6,176 nucleotides of DNA from CAZVWV01 sp964631745 (lineage in GTDB: Bacteria; Bdellovibrionota_C; UBA2361; JBGSMV01): assembly GCA_964631745.1 (NCBI GenBank), contig CAZVWV010000172.1, positions 1 through 6,176 on the forward strand, given 5' to 3'. The position numbers and the translations under genes are program-made. Below are positions 1 to 5,819 of this stretch, piece after piece (the first letter of the stretch is position 1; every line of letters begins with the position of its first letter). The notes beneath the pieces are model-generated. The model was not told where the DNA came from, did not search any database, and saw nothing but the letters and a program-made list of their open reading frames with translations.

Positions 1-55
1 TACCCAACTCCGTTTTTACCCAGTTTCTTTCCCTTACGCAAATATGAGGATAAAA
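1..55 (+). repeat. Left copy of a perfect 55-bp inverted repeat
   Basis: Bases 1-55 are the exact reverse complement of 4594-4648. The match stops at 56 (C) against 4593 (A). The two copies bound a 4.6-kb segment with all the non-CRISPR genes. It has no coding content and no recognised transposase is inside the segment. The match starts at base 1, so the true repeat may extend beyond the window. The exact length of 55 equals a common de Bruijn assembly k-mer, so an assembly-end effect is a real alternative to a transposon end or recombination site. Confidence 0.9.
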
Positions 56-232
56 CGTTTCAGAGTATGCACCGAACCGATATAGAGGTGCTTGCTTCAA
101 GTTGTCCTCTCGAAATCTTCAGTGCGCCCCTGACATCCCATCTTCAGGACAATAGATCGTGCGACAGAAACCTACTCGTGCAAACGTTCCTCCTAGTGAC
201 AGTATCATGCTGATTACAATTCTATATAACAA

Positions 233-415
233 TCACTGATGTAGCCTAACACAAAGCAATTCACCGCTAAAGCCCTGCTGCTTTAATCCCCAAAGGGAAT
301 GCATGATCCAGTAATCCTTTTCTACCATTTGGGCACGGACCGTGGTTGAACGAGCTATTTGTTCAATTAATGCTTGGCATTCTGGAAGCTCATGGATAAA
401 CTTTCTCTTCGCCAC
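233..415 (-). pseudogene. Truncated AbiEii/AbiGii-type nucleotidyltransferase toxin (N-terminal remnant)
   Basis: The 60-residue product starts like the AbiEii/AbiGii toxin family of type IV toxin-antitoxin systems: FIHELPECQALIEQIA at residues 6-21, then the hallmark VEKDYWIMH at about 32-40 and LWGLKQQGF at 41-49. In full-length members this is followed by the ELKGGTSLSKG nucleotidyltransferase motif and an acidic DIDI motif, within roughly 250-300 residues. Here the family likeness stops right after GLKQQGF, and a stop follows 11 codons later. The catalytic motifs are absent, so the remnant cannot be an active nucleotidyltransferase. The start is GTG at 415-413, overlapping by one base the TAG of the upstream partner, a typical coupled arrangement. 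No continuation is evident in 1-232, so the end was probably deleted or replaced. Family assignment is by recall of motifs, not by search. Confidence 0.75.
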
Positions 416-936
416 TAGCGTGTAAGCTCCTCAAAAAACCTCTTCGTTGAGACCTTCCCGTACTTGGATGCAGCATTAAGGAGCGCTCGTTGGTCTAGCG
501 CTGTGGCGCGCTTGGCCACTAAGGTTTCAACTCTCCTTGTATCCTCAGCAAGCTCCCCTAAGTTGTTAAGCACATCCACATATAGAAACTCCTTACTAAG
601 TTGTGTGGGAAAATTTCTAGGTCTTCGGAATGAGAACCGCCTTCCGTCCAACACAAATTGACCATGTCGCTTTCGGTTATAGACTATGGTCTCGTTATAA
701 AGCTGCGTGAGGCCAAGGCCGAGCGGATTATAATCATCTAACGATGTGAGAAGGAATTCGTCATCGTCCAAGAATGCTCGAACAATCTCTTGTGGCGATG
801 CTGGGAGTGGCCCAACTTTAGTCATGAGTGGTCGATAGTAGAGGCCAGCGGCTGCCTGTATGAGCTCAGCATTCTTGACTAGTTTCTGCAGATCGCGGCT
901 TAAGTTATTTGAGAAATTACGAAGCTCTCGGGTGCG
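415..936 (-). pseudogene. AbiEi-like antitoxin/regulator partner, 5' end lost
   Basis: Family-like sequence runs from an in-frame stop (TAG, 939-937) to the TAG at 417-415, about 173 codons. The first Met lies at 825, well inside the conserved part. Upstream of it the frame reads RTRELRNFSNNLSRDLQKL, then KNAELIQAAAGLYYRP, which looks like the end of a winged-helix regulator domain. After the Met come GPLPASPQEIVRAFL, YNPLGLGLTQLYN, YNRKRHGQFVL and FLYVDVLNNLGELAED, characteristic of the protein encoded before AbiEii-type toxins. Members would normally start further upstream, but that frame is closed and has no ATG, GTG or TTG between the stop and the conserved block. A mutated start or frameshift near 940 is likely, consistent with decay of the operon. 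A short 136-residue protein from 825 remains possible. In intact pairs this protein represses the operon and neutralises the toxin. Confidence 0.65.
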
Positions 937-1066
937 CTATACCAGTGCCCTAATCGGGCAAGACTTTGCTAGTCAAATGTGCGCGGTTTGAGGTGATCTC
1001 TATAAGCTCTTGATGATTATCTCTAGTTAGTATCTTCGCTCCTTGGTTGCTCAACTCTCGCCCCCT

Positions 1067-2650
1067 CTAACTAATCCAGATCACATCCAGGTAGGAAACA
1101 TGCGCTTTCACGTAAGCAAAATCTAAGTAATAGAAACCACAATCACCGCCCAACATCCCCCAAGAATTCTTGACGATGAAATAACCCTCACGAGTAGCGT
1201 CCGAAACGCCAGCGGGCAAGGCGCTGTTGGGCACAAATCCTACCAACTCCATGGCATGGGAGCCAAGGACTGCGTCGCCCGCTCGCTGCCTCACATAGCC
1301 ATTGGTGCTATTCTTAAAATCATCGGTGACATTTAGGGTTATGACTAAAGGCACATCAGCAGCTAAAAGCAGCACCGCATTCTGTAACGAATATTCTGTG
1401 GCCGTGGCACCACCTCCATCTCCGGGAAGGTACGCTCGCGATGAGATTCGATGCGCCGCATTCGCTGGGGCACTTGGGGGTTGCCCAGCTTCGGGAATGC
1501 CGCGTTGAATAACGCCAGAATTTGTTTGCCAAGTATAATCAGAACATTCCTCACCCATATAGTCGCCCGTACAAGAGTTAGGATATGTAAACACTCCGAG
1601 ACCAGAGTTTAGCGTGAGTGAACGCGCGGCGTCGGATTGGTTATAGTTCCAAACGTTTTCGTAATGGAGTCCGAAACGTTGTCTAATCATCTCATCCAGC
1701 GCCAAATGCGGCGACATCCCATCGGCCTGCATTTCGTATATACTCACCTGCGAATCACCCTCGACTGAACCAAAGTAGTAAATAAATTGCTCAGATAGAG
1801 TCTCCGGTGGAGATCCAGCTTTCATTGCAAGGGATTCCACAGTGGCGGCAATTGCATGCGCTGCGCAAGTTCCTCGGTTCCCCTGGTCCTTGATACAGGT
1901 CAAGTTATCTTGCAGCGGAAAAGAGGTATTTAGAAACAGCCCATTTGGTTCGTAACTGGTCAGCGCACACCTGGCTGAACTTTCCGAATCATTCCCAACC
2001 CACTCGGCTCCTATCTCAAGGCCACAATCACCGATGGGATTAACTCGCAGAAGTTCACGGACCCCTGGTTTTACAGTAAGAACAATGCGATCAAAATTCA
2101 GATCTATGGTACGAGCAAGCTTCAGGTACGACTTTCGTATTTGTGACAGCGACTTACTTGCTACCACCTTTGGTTTCTCCAACTTCTTCCTGAATTTGGA
2201 CGGAACCTTTGGGTATAGAACTCGATACAAGCGCTTCAGATTTTCTTTGTCGTTCGCCCAAAGTAAGGATCGTCCAAAATCGACCATGCCAATCTTGACT
2301 GAATTTAGTCTGGTAACAACGATCTCTTCGTTGGCGTTTAAATACTCAAGCGTGATCTCAGCGCTCGGCCGATTGGCATTGAAATCTGGCGGCAGGAAAT
2401 TCGCACGTAGCTCCTCGTGCCGTTCAAGGAACGAGGCCGCGGCCTGCAGCCAAAGCTTGACGTTTCCAGAGTTGGCCTCGCCAAGTTCCGTTTGCGCAAA
2501 AGCCAACCCTAAGCTTATAAACTGCGGCAGAAATACCAGCAGCAGTCCACGCCAAACCCCACCCATTCTAATCCCAATCATCCGTGGAACTATACTTTCA
2601 CGGTTCGAGCCACGCAAATGATAATTGGCGCATAAGGGTGCTGTATCCAT
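1067..2650 (-). CDS. Secreted papain-family (C1) cysteine peptidase
   Basis: The longest reading is 527 residues. The catalytic domain is the C-terminal half: the oxyanion Gln and nucleophile lie in IKDQGNRGTCAAHA (Q256, C262), the His in GSHAMELVGF (H465), and the Asn in KNSWG (N495), in the usual C1A order. The typical SCWAFS is replaced by TCAAHA, as in many bacterial C1 peptidases. Residues 60-245 form an N-terminal region with basic helical stretches, possibly a propeptide. A hydrophobic segment at 34-50 ends in AFA-Q, a plausible signal peptidase I site (A52/Q53). M24 (2581) or M29 (2566) gives a normal-length signal peptide and is a better start than M1, although no strong RBS precedes any of them. 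It is divergent from the secreted protein gene at 2799, with 148 bp between. The likely role is extracellular or periplasmic proteolysis; the substrate is unknown. Confidence 0.9.
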   Translation of the reverse strand: MDTAPLCANYHLRGSNRESIVPRMIGIRMGGVWRGLLLVFLPQFISLGLAFAQTELGEANSGNVKLWLQAAASFLERHEELRANFLPPDFNANRPSAEITLEYLNANEEIVVTRLNSVKIGMVDFGRSLLWANDKENLKRLYRVLYPKVPSKFRKKLEKPKVVASKSLSQIRKSYLKLARTIDLNFDRIVLTVKPGVRELLRVNPIGDCGLEIGAEWVGNDSESSARCALTSYEPNGLFLNTSFPLQDNLTCIKDQGNRGTCAAHAIAATVESLAMKAGSPPETLSEQFIYYFGSVEGDSQVSIYEMQADGMSPHLALDEMIRQRFGLHYENVWNYNQSDAARSLTLNSGLGVFTYPNSCTGDYMGEECSDYTWQTNSGVIQRGIPEAGQPPSAPANAAHRISSRAYLPGDGGGATATEYSLQNAVLLLAADVPLVITLNVTDDFKNSTNGYVRQRAGDAVLGSHAMELVGFVPNSALPAGVSDATREGYFIVKNSWGMLGGDCGFYYLDFAYVKAHVSYLDVIWIS

Positions 2651-2786
2651 ACGAAAGTCTTAAGGAATTCGGCCTAAGAGGTTCGCCGGTAACCGTATGG
2701 CGAGATTCTTACTCTCCTTTCCGCCTTCAAACTATTCTTGAGTAAGGTTTCATTTCATCATACCCTTTCTCAATTAACTCTTCGGG

Positions 2787-2791
2787 GGAGG
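2787..2791 (+). promoter_or_regulatory. Strong Shine-Dalgarno for the gene at 2799
   Basis: GGAGG, within a GGGGGAGG run at 2784-2791, lies 7 bases before ATG 2799. It fixes that start. It sits in the 148-bp divergent intergenic region shared with the peptidase gene. I see no convincing -35/-10 pair for either gene. Confidence 0.8.
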
Positions 2792-2798
2792 TCCTTAT

Positions 2799-3056
2799 AT
2801 GTTCCGTAGATCGAGCTGTTTCAAGCAATTCTTACTCTTAATATGTTTCTGTTCATTATTTGTTGGGAATGTTCAACGACTACATGCGCAAGTCGTTTCG
2901 CTCGAGGAGGATTTCGACTCTGTAACTGCGCCAGCGCTTCCTTCAGGTTGGTCGTCTCAGTCACTAACCGGCTCCCAGGACGCGATTACAAGCACTGACT
3001 CGTTTGATACATCGCCCAACTCGGCAAAACTACCCGCTCCAGAACGAAATTCGTGA
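2799..3056 (+). CDS. N-terminal fragment of a frameshifted secreted protein
   Basis: The 85-residue frame starts at an ATG with a strong RBS. It begins with a clear signal peptide: basic residues in 1-9, hydrophobic core FLLLICFCSLFVG at 11-23, and likely cleavage after LHA near residue 30. The mature start, with FDSVTAPALPSGW and then STDSFDTSPNSAKL, matches the conserved opening of many bacterial secreted proteins with anchor or adhesin-like beta domains. It runs into a TGA at 3054-3056 just after that motif. The next frame is open from 2968 and continues without a stop to 4281. I read the two as one original gene of about 490 codons broken by a frameshift, probably between about 3040 and 3053. 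A sequencing error or true mutation would look the same here. As it stands, only a short secreted peptide would be made. Confidence 0.6.
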   Translation: MFRRSSCFKQFLLLICFCSLFVGNVQRLHAQVVSLEEDFDSVTAPALPSGWSSQSLTGSQDAITSTDSFDTSPNSAKLPAPERNS

Positions 3057-4281
3057 AGGCCAGTCAGTACTAGTCGACGCTGCCTTTCTAAATCCCTCGA
3101 ACGTACGAGCAATCACTACCGTCGCCTATATTACTTCACCTGCTGGAACGTTTCCAAATGCAACAGTAACAGGGAGTTTCATTTTTCAAAGATTCGGCTT
3201 GTCTACTGCATACCTACAGTTCATGGCACCGATAGCGCCGCTTAGCTCGCAAATCTCGACTTTCAGATTGCAAGATATCCCTGGGCAGAGCGCTGCAAAA
3301 ATCACATTTACAAATACAGCGACTCCCCTTTACTTAGGGACATCAAGCGCAGTAGCGTTTCTATCGTCAAGCCCAGCCATTCCTAGTAGCTTAATTGAGA
3401 CGGGCATTGAACACCTCCCGTTTGACCCTTGTGGTGTTGTCCCCTCCCCGCTTCCGTATCCGCTAGCGGGGAAAGTTGCCGTGTACTCTGGATCCCTGAC
3501 ATGCACTTTCGGCCAGGCGGCATTAGCCGTTCAGGGAGTTGGGGCTAGTGCTGTAATTTTTGACGCACCCATACCTTCCCCATCACCAGAGATCGGAGAG
3601 TTCCCTTCGGCATTTAGGTCCGAAGCTCCAACACCGGGATTAAATATCCCTGTGTTCACATACGATCCATTATCGTTCCCCCTTATTTTGGGAGCAATTG
3701 GTGGCCCAGGCACAACAACCGCCAAACTTGAGGGCTCAAACCGTTCGGAGTTGCGAACACTCGCACTATCGGTAATGTCACCTGCCTTCGCCGAGGTAAA
3801 TCCTGCTGACAACTTTGGCGTGGCGCTCGTTAACGTTGTAACTGACGTAGACAACGATGGCACACCTGACATCAGAGATCTGTGCAAGAATGATGCAGCT
3901 AAAACATCGCCAGGCGCTTGCGGCTGCGGCATCACTGACGCCGACAACAACACAAATGGGGTTGCAGATTGCCTAACTTCTGTGGACTTTAAAGCACAGG
4001 TGAATGCCCTGCAGAAAGCGGTTAAGAAACTGGCCATCGGAAAATCCTTCGCCGCACAAAAGGCAAAGGCCAAAACTATTAAGAATAACGTAAAGAGCAT
4101 CGGTATTAACAGCGCCGGGTCAATCTTGGTTTCGGGGGCCTCGGTAAATATATCTAAGCTCACCAAAGCTGCTGACAAAGCGGTGAACGCCACACTCAAT
4201 GCAAAATCCGCCTCTGCTTTGAGCAAAGCAAAACAGACCGCGGGCAAAGCAATTGCGAAGCTCCTAAAGGGCATAGCTTAG
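3004..4281 (+). CDS. Main part of a secreted protein: PA-like domain, Ca-binding-type repeats, Lys-rich tail
   Basis: Numbered from a TTG at 3004, this part has 425 residues; the TTG has no RBS and probably is not the real start (see the entry at 2799). Residues 20-120 are Ser/Thr/Pro-rich and beta-like. Residues 135-235 resemble a protease-associated (PA) domain: GKVAVYSGSLTCTFGQAALAVQGVGASAVIF, then IPVFTYDPLSFPLI. Residues 281-323 hold DVDNDGTPDIRDLC and DADNNTNGVADC around a CGCG motif, as in thrombospondin type 3-like calcium-binding repeats. Residues 324-425 are an unusual Ala/Lys/Ser-rich basic helical tail with many AK and KA steps. PA domains usually accompany secreted proteases or adhesins; no protease catalytic domain is present. 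An extracellular or surface role is inferred. The divergent gene encodes a secreted peptidase, but a functional link is only a guess from position. Confidence 0.65.
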   Translation: MIHRPTRQNYPLQNEIREGQSVLVDAAFLNPSNVRAITTVAYITSPAGTFPNATVTGSFIFQRFGLSTAYLQFMAPIAPLSSQISTFRLQDIPGQSAAKITFTNTATPLYLGTSSAVAFLSSSPAIPSSLIETGIEHLPFDPCGVVPSPLPYPLAGKVAVYSGSLTCTFGQAALAVQGVGASAVIFDAPIPSPSPEIGEFPSAFRSEAPTPGLNIPVFTYDPLSFPLILGAIGGPGTTTAKLEGSNRSELRTLALSVMSPAFAEVNPADNFGVALVNVVTDVDNDGTPDIRDLCKNDAAKTSPGACGCGITDADNNTNGVADCLTSVDFKAQVNALQKAVKKLAIGKSFAAQKAKAKTIKNNVKSIGINSAGSILVSGASVNISKLTKAADKAVNATLNAKSASALSKAKQTAGKAIAKLLKGIA

Positions 4282-4396
4282 TTAGTCTAGTACTTAGTGT
4301 AGTAGCGACTTGAATTACCAAGAATCTGCGCCGACCTAGTGCTATTTCTACTGTGAGGCTTGATTAGGTCCATCATTTGCCTAGAATGCTATCCAA

Positions 4397-4591
4397 ATGA
4401 TGCAACAAAGGCCCACCCCACGGCTTACTCCCATGAAAGAGATCCTAGATGGATTTCAAGATTTTGGGGAGCGAGATTTCGCAAACAAGAAGCGTCCCGA
4501 GAAGGATCTATTGGAGGATTTTCTACTGCAAAATCTGACATACCCTAGCATTGTGCCAAAAGTACAGCGCCAAGCAACTTTACTGCCATAA
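4397..4591 (+). CDS. Small hypothetical ORF, doubtful
   Basis: This 64-residue frame ends 2 bases before the right 55-bp inverted repeat. The middle (MKEILDGFQDFGERDFANKK from the Met at 4433, then RPEKDLLEDFLLQN) is charged and helix-like and looks more coding than random sequence. Neither the ATG at 4397 nor that at 4433 has a good RBS, and I recognise no family. It could be a remnant of a longer gene cut by the repeat. The rest of the 4282-4593 stretch shows no other convincing gene and no clear terminator for the upstream gene. Confidence 0.25.
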   Translation: MMQQRPTPRLTPMKEILDGFQDFGERDFANKKRPEKDLLEDFLLQNLTYPSIVPKVQRQATLLP

Positions 4592-4593
4592 AA

Positions 4594-4648
4594 TTTTATC
4601 CTCATATTTGCGTAAGGGAAAGAAACTGGGTAAAAACGGAGTTGGGTA
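4594..4648 (-). repeat. Right copy of the perfect 55-bp inverted repeat
   Basis: This is the exact reverse complement of 1-55. It separates the gene-bearing segment from the structured-RNA and CRISPR region. No direct target duplication can be tested because the left flank is outside the window. Confidence 0.9.
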
Positions 4649-4671
4649 GAGGAGAGGAAAATTAGGTTTTT

Positions 4672-4925
4672 CCTGTGCGCTTACGCTTTAGCGGCAAAGG
4701 TTCCGATTAAGGAACCAAAGATCTGCCGCTAAAGCGTGAGTGCACGGGTACCAATCCCGAAGGGAAGGCTACTGGTCTTCGCCATTCTCACGACCACTGT
4801 CAGGGACACGTATCACGGGTCGGCCTAGAGTTGACCCTTACCTGACGCCCGCTAATTTGATCCGGCAAGGGCTTTGAAGCGTTTAGATAACCGTGCGGAA
4901 CTATTACAAGCGGTTAGATAAACGC
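4672..4925 (+). ncRNA. Predicted structured RNA upstream of the CRISPR-cas2 element
   Basis: This non-coding stretch holds nested hairpins. Stem 1 pairs 4672-4696 with 4724-4748: 25 continuous pairs, with the only non-Watson-Crick ones being G-U at 4674/4746, 4679/4741 and 4682/4738 when read as plus-strand RNA. The minus strand would have A-C mismatches there. Inside it GGTTCC (4699-4704) pairs with GGAACC (4711-4716). Stem 2 pairs 4799-4804 with 4841-4846, enclosing an 8-bp stem (4817-4824 with 4830-4837) that includes two G-U pairs. Stem 3 pairs 4879-4893 with 4911-4925 around a tandem GA/GA mismatch. Wobble-only deviations favour a transcribed plus-strand RNA. I match it to no known family (not tRNA, tmRNA, RNase P, SRP or 6S). 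A DNA-level role such as a cruciform, element end or replication origin is possible. Confidence 0.45.
4877..4921 (+). repeat. 14-bp repeat pair, also inverted (AAGCGKTTAGATAA)
   Basis: AAGCGTTTAGATAA (4877-4890) recurs as AAGCGGTTAGATAA (4908-4921), 31 bp apart with one mismatch. Because the core is near-palindromic, the copies also form a hairpin (4879-4893 with 4911-4925). GGTTAGAT appears again at the outer ends of the CRISPR element (4999-5006 and, inverted, 6169-6176), so this may be a protein-binding motif shared with those ends. Confidence 0.4.
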
Positions 4926-4978
4926 CAACCTGTTGAGACTTATAGCATTTTTCGTGAGTTCGCGACGGATCTTGGAGC

Positions 4979-4988
4979 TTCCTAGGAA
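4979..4988. promoter_or_regulatory. Perfect 10-bp palindrome before the left leader
   Basis: TTCCTAGGAA is a perfect palindrome ending 10 bp before the left leader. Its position would suit an operator or host-factor site, but a single 10-bp palindrome is weak evidence. Confidence 0.2.
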
Positions 4989-4998
4989 ACGGGGATGA

Positions 4999-5054
4999 GG
5001 TTAGATTTTTCGCACCGAAAAAGGCTGGAGATTCAACTGGTTGGAATGGATAGA
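4999..5054 (+). promoter_or_regulatory. Leader-like sequence of CRISPR array 1
   Basis: This 56-bp segment directly precedes the first repeat. It aligns without gaps to the inverted segment outside array 2 (6121-6176): the outer 23 bp are identical and 24 of the inner 33 match. Conservation at both arrays, next to the less degenerate repeat end, suggests a leader used for integration and perhaps transcription. I cannot assign a clear -35/-10. Confidence 0.6.
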
Positions 5055-5425
5055 GGATCCGGCCCTGCTGGATTTGATGGTGGGGGATACTCTGGCGCGT
5101 CTCAAGCTGCGAGCGCGGGGATCCGGCCCTGCTGGATTTGATGGTGGGGGATACGCGGTCTGTTCGATTACCCCCGGGGCCTTGGATCCGGCCCTGCTGG
5201 ATTTTGCGGTGGGGGATACAGCGAAGGTCAGAACGTTTGTGCCGGAGCCCGGATCCGGCCCTGCTGGATTTTGCGGTGGGGGATACAAGACGGCCTCACA
5301 GTCGATGCGCTCTTTCGCCGGATCCGGCCCTGCTGGATTTTGCGGTGGGGGATACGATTTGGCGCGGTTCGTTATCAGGCCGGGCCGTAGGATCCTGCCC
5401 TGCTGAATTTTTCAGTGGAATTCGG
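5055..5425 (+). CRISPR. CRISPR array 1: five 36-bp repeats plus a degenerate terminal repeat, five spacers
   Basis: Repeats are at 5055-5090, 5119-5154, 5184-5219, 5251-5286 and 5320-5355, with a degenerate one at 5390-5425 (25 of 36 positions kept, mostly the first 29). Each starts GGATCCGGCCCTGCTGGATT and ends GGTGGGGGATAC. The first two have TGAT at the variable site and the next three TTGC. Spacers are 28, 29, 31, 33 and 34 bp, are all different, and are not multiples of a codon. Polarity is clear: leader on the left, degenerate end on the right, next to cas2. The repeat lacks the common GTTTC/GAAAC ends, so I cannot assign a subtype. Confidence 0.88.
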
Positions 5426-5426
5426 C

Positions 5427-5481
5427 TCTGCAAACCAAGAAAGGAGTACACTATGGGTTTCATTTCCTCTCCGAAACCCAA
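5427..5481 (+). repeat. 55-bp inverted repeat carrying the cas2 RBS and start
   Basis: It matches the reverse complement of 5820-5874 at 54 of 55 positions; the one difference is T5452 against G5849. It covers the end of the array 1 trailer, AAGGAG, ATG and the first nine codons (MGFISSPKP) of cas2. Homology continues outward into the degenerate repeats. Confidence 0.92.
5441..5446 (+). promoter_or_regulatory. Shine-Dalgarno that fixes the cas2 start
   Basis: AAGGAG lies 6 bases before ATG 5453. It decides the long N-terminal form of Cas2 over an internal Met (codon 19, at 5507), which has no RBS. The same motif is copied on the minus strand in the inverted repeat at 5820-5874. Confidence 0.8.
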
Positions 5482-5809
5482 ACTACTCGGCAATCCCATC
5501 AACCTGATGAACGAGCGCTCGCTCTTTGGCACCTTGCCGCATTGGATAGCAACATATGATATCTCGGTTAGTTCTAAAGCCGGCCGCCGACGCGCACGGC
5601 GGGTGCGTAAAACTTGTAACGAATACGGCGATAGAATTCAAAAAAGCGTATACATGATTTGCGCATCGAACGCTCAAGCAAGCTCTTTCAGAAAAAAGCT
5701 GGAGACGATTATCGATAGCGCCAGCGATAAAGTTACCCTCGTCAAAGTGGCCGATGTTAACTTCGCGGGCCAAGATTTGAGCGATAAGATTATGCGGCTG
5801 GTAATTTAA
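5453..5809 (+). CDS. cas2: Cas2-family protein with a ~30-residue N-terminal extension
   Basis: The 118-residue product carries the Cas2 ferredoxin-like pattern: strand 1 IATYDIS (32-38, with the conserved Asp at 36), an Arg-rich helix AGRRRARRVRKTCNEYG (43-59), strand 2 RIQKSVYMICAS (61-72), a second helix NAQASSFRKKLETII (73-87) and a strand DKVTLVKV (92-99). In known systems Cas2 dimers bridge two Cas1 dimers and hold the prespacer during integration; some members are metal-dependent nucleases. Typical Cas2 begins almost at strand 1, so the first ~30 residues are extra and their start lies inside the inverted repeat. It sits between two inward-facing arrays, 27 bp after the degenerate repeat of array 1. 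No cas1, cas4 or effector is in the window. Either Cas1 acts from elsewhere, or this Cas2 has another job. Confidence 0.88.
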   Translation: MGFISSPKPKLLGNPINLMNERSLFGTLPHWIATYDISVSSKAGRRRARRVRKTCNEYGDRIQKSVYMICASNAQASSFRKKLETIIDSASDKVTLVKVADVNFAGQDLSDKIMRLVI

Positions 5810-5819
5810 ATTGGGTAAG

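Noticed and set aside
246..351. Integron attC-like site: GCCTAAC at 244-251 and GTTGAAC near 345
   Set aside because: The inner arms do not pair and the second box lies inside conserved toxin-family coding sequence; no integrase is seen.
948..1066. In-frame open stretch after the peptidase stop codon (ELSNQGAKIL and on)
   Set aside because: About 35 codons, no RBS or recognisable family; taken as non-coding.
2034..2621. 195-codon plus-strand frame opposite the peptidase gene, and similar frames at 464-661, 1302-1508 and 3531-4274
   Set aside because: They lie antisense to recognisable family sequence, with no RBS or domain of their own.
2738..2766. TTGAGT with a possible -10 near 2761 as a promoter for the gene at 2799
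   Set aside because: The -10 candidate (TACCCT) is too poor to call.
4360..4548. Second small plus-strand frame overlapping the hypothetical ORF at 4397
   Set aside because: Arg/Ser-rich composition without a plausible start or family; the overlapping frame looks slightly more coding.
4746..4759. tRNA T-arm-like hairpin CGGG-TACCAAT-CCCG
   Set aside because: No TTC in the loop, no acceptor or anticodon arms, and the stem competes with the much stronger 25-bp stem.
4753..4764. tracrRNA-like anti-repeat: 10 of 12 bases complementary to repeat positions 9-20
   Set aside because: A match this short and imperfect is expected about once by chance given the number of comparisons, and it overlaps the edge of stem 1.
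5041..5406. The 36-bp repeats read as 12-codon peptide repeats (GSGPAGFDGGGY), suggesting a repetitive protein
   Set aside because: Spacer lengths are not multiples of three, so successive repeats fall in different frames, and no RBS or conserved frame supports a protein.
5138..5809. A longer cas2 reading starting within array 1
   Set aside because: It would translate repeats and spacers; the ATG at 5453 has a clear RBS and gives a complete Cas2 core.
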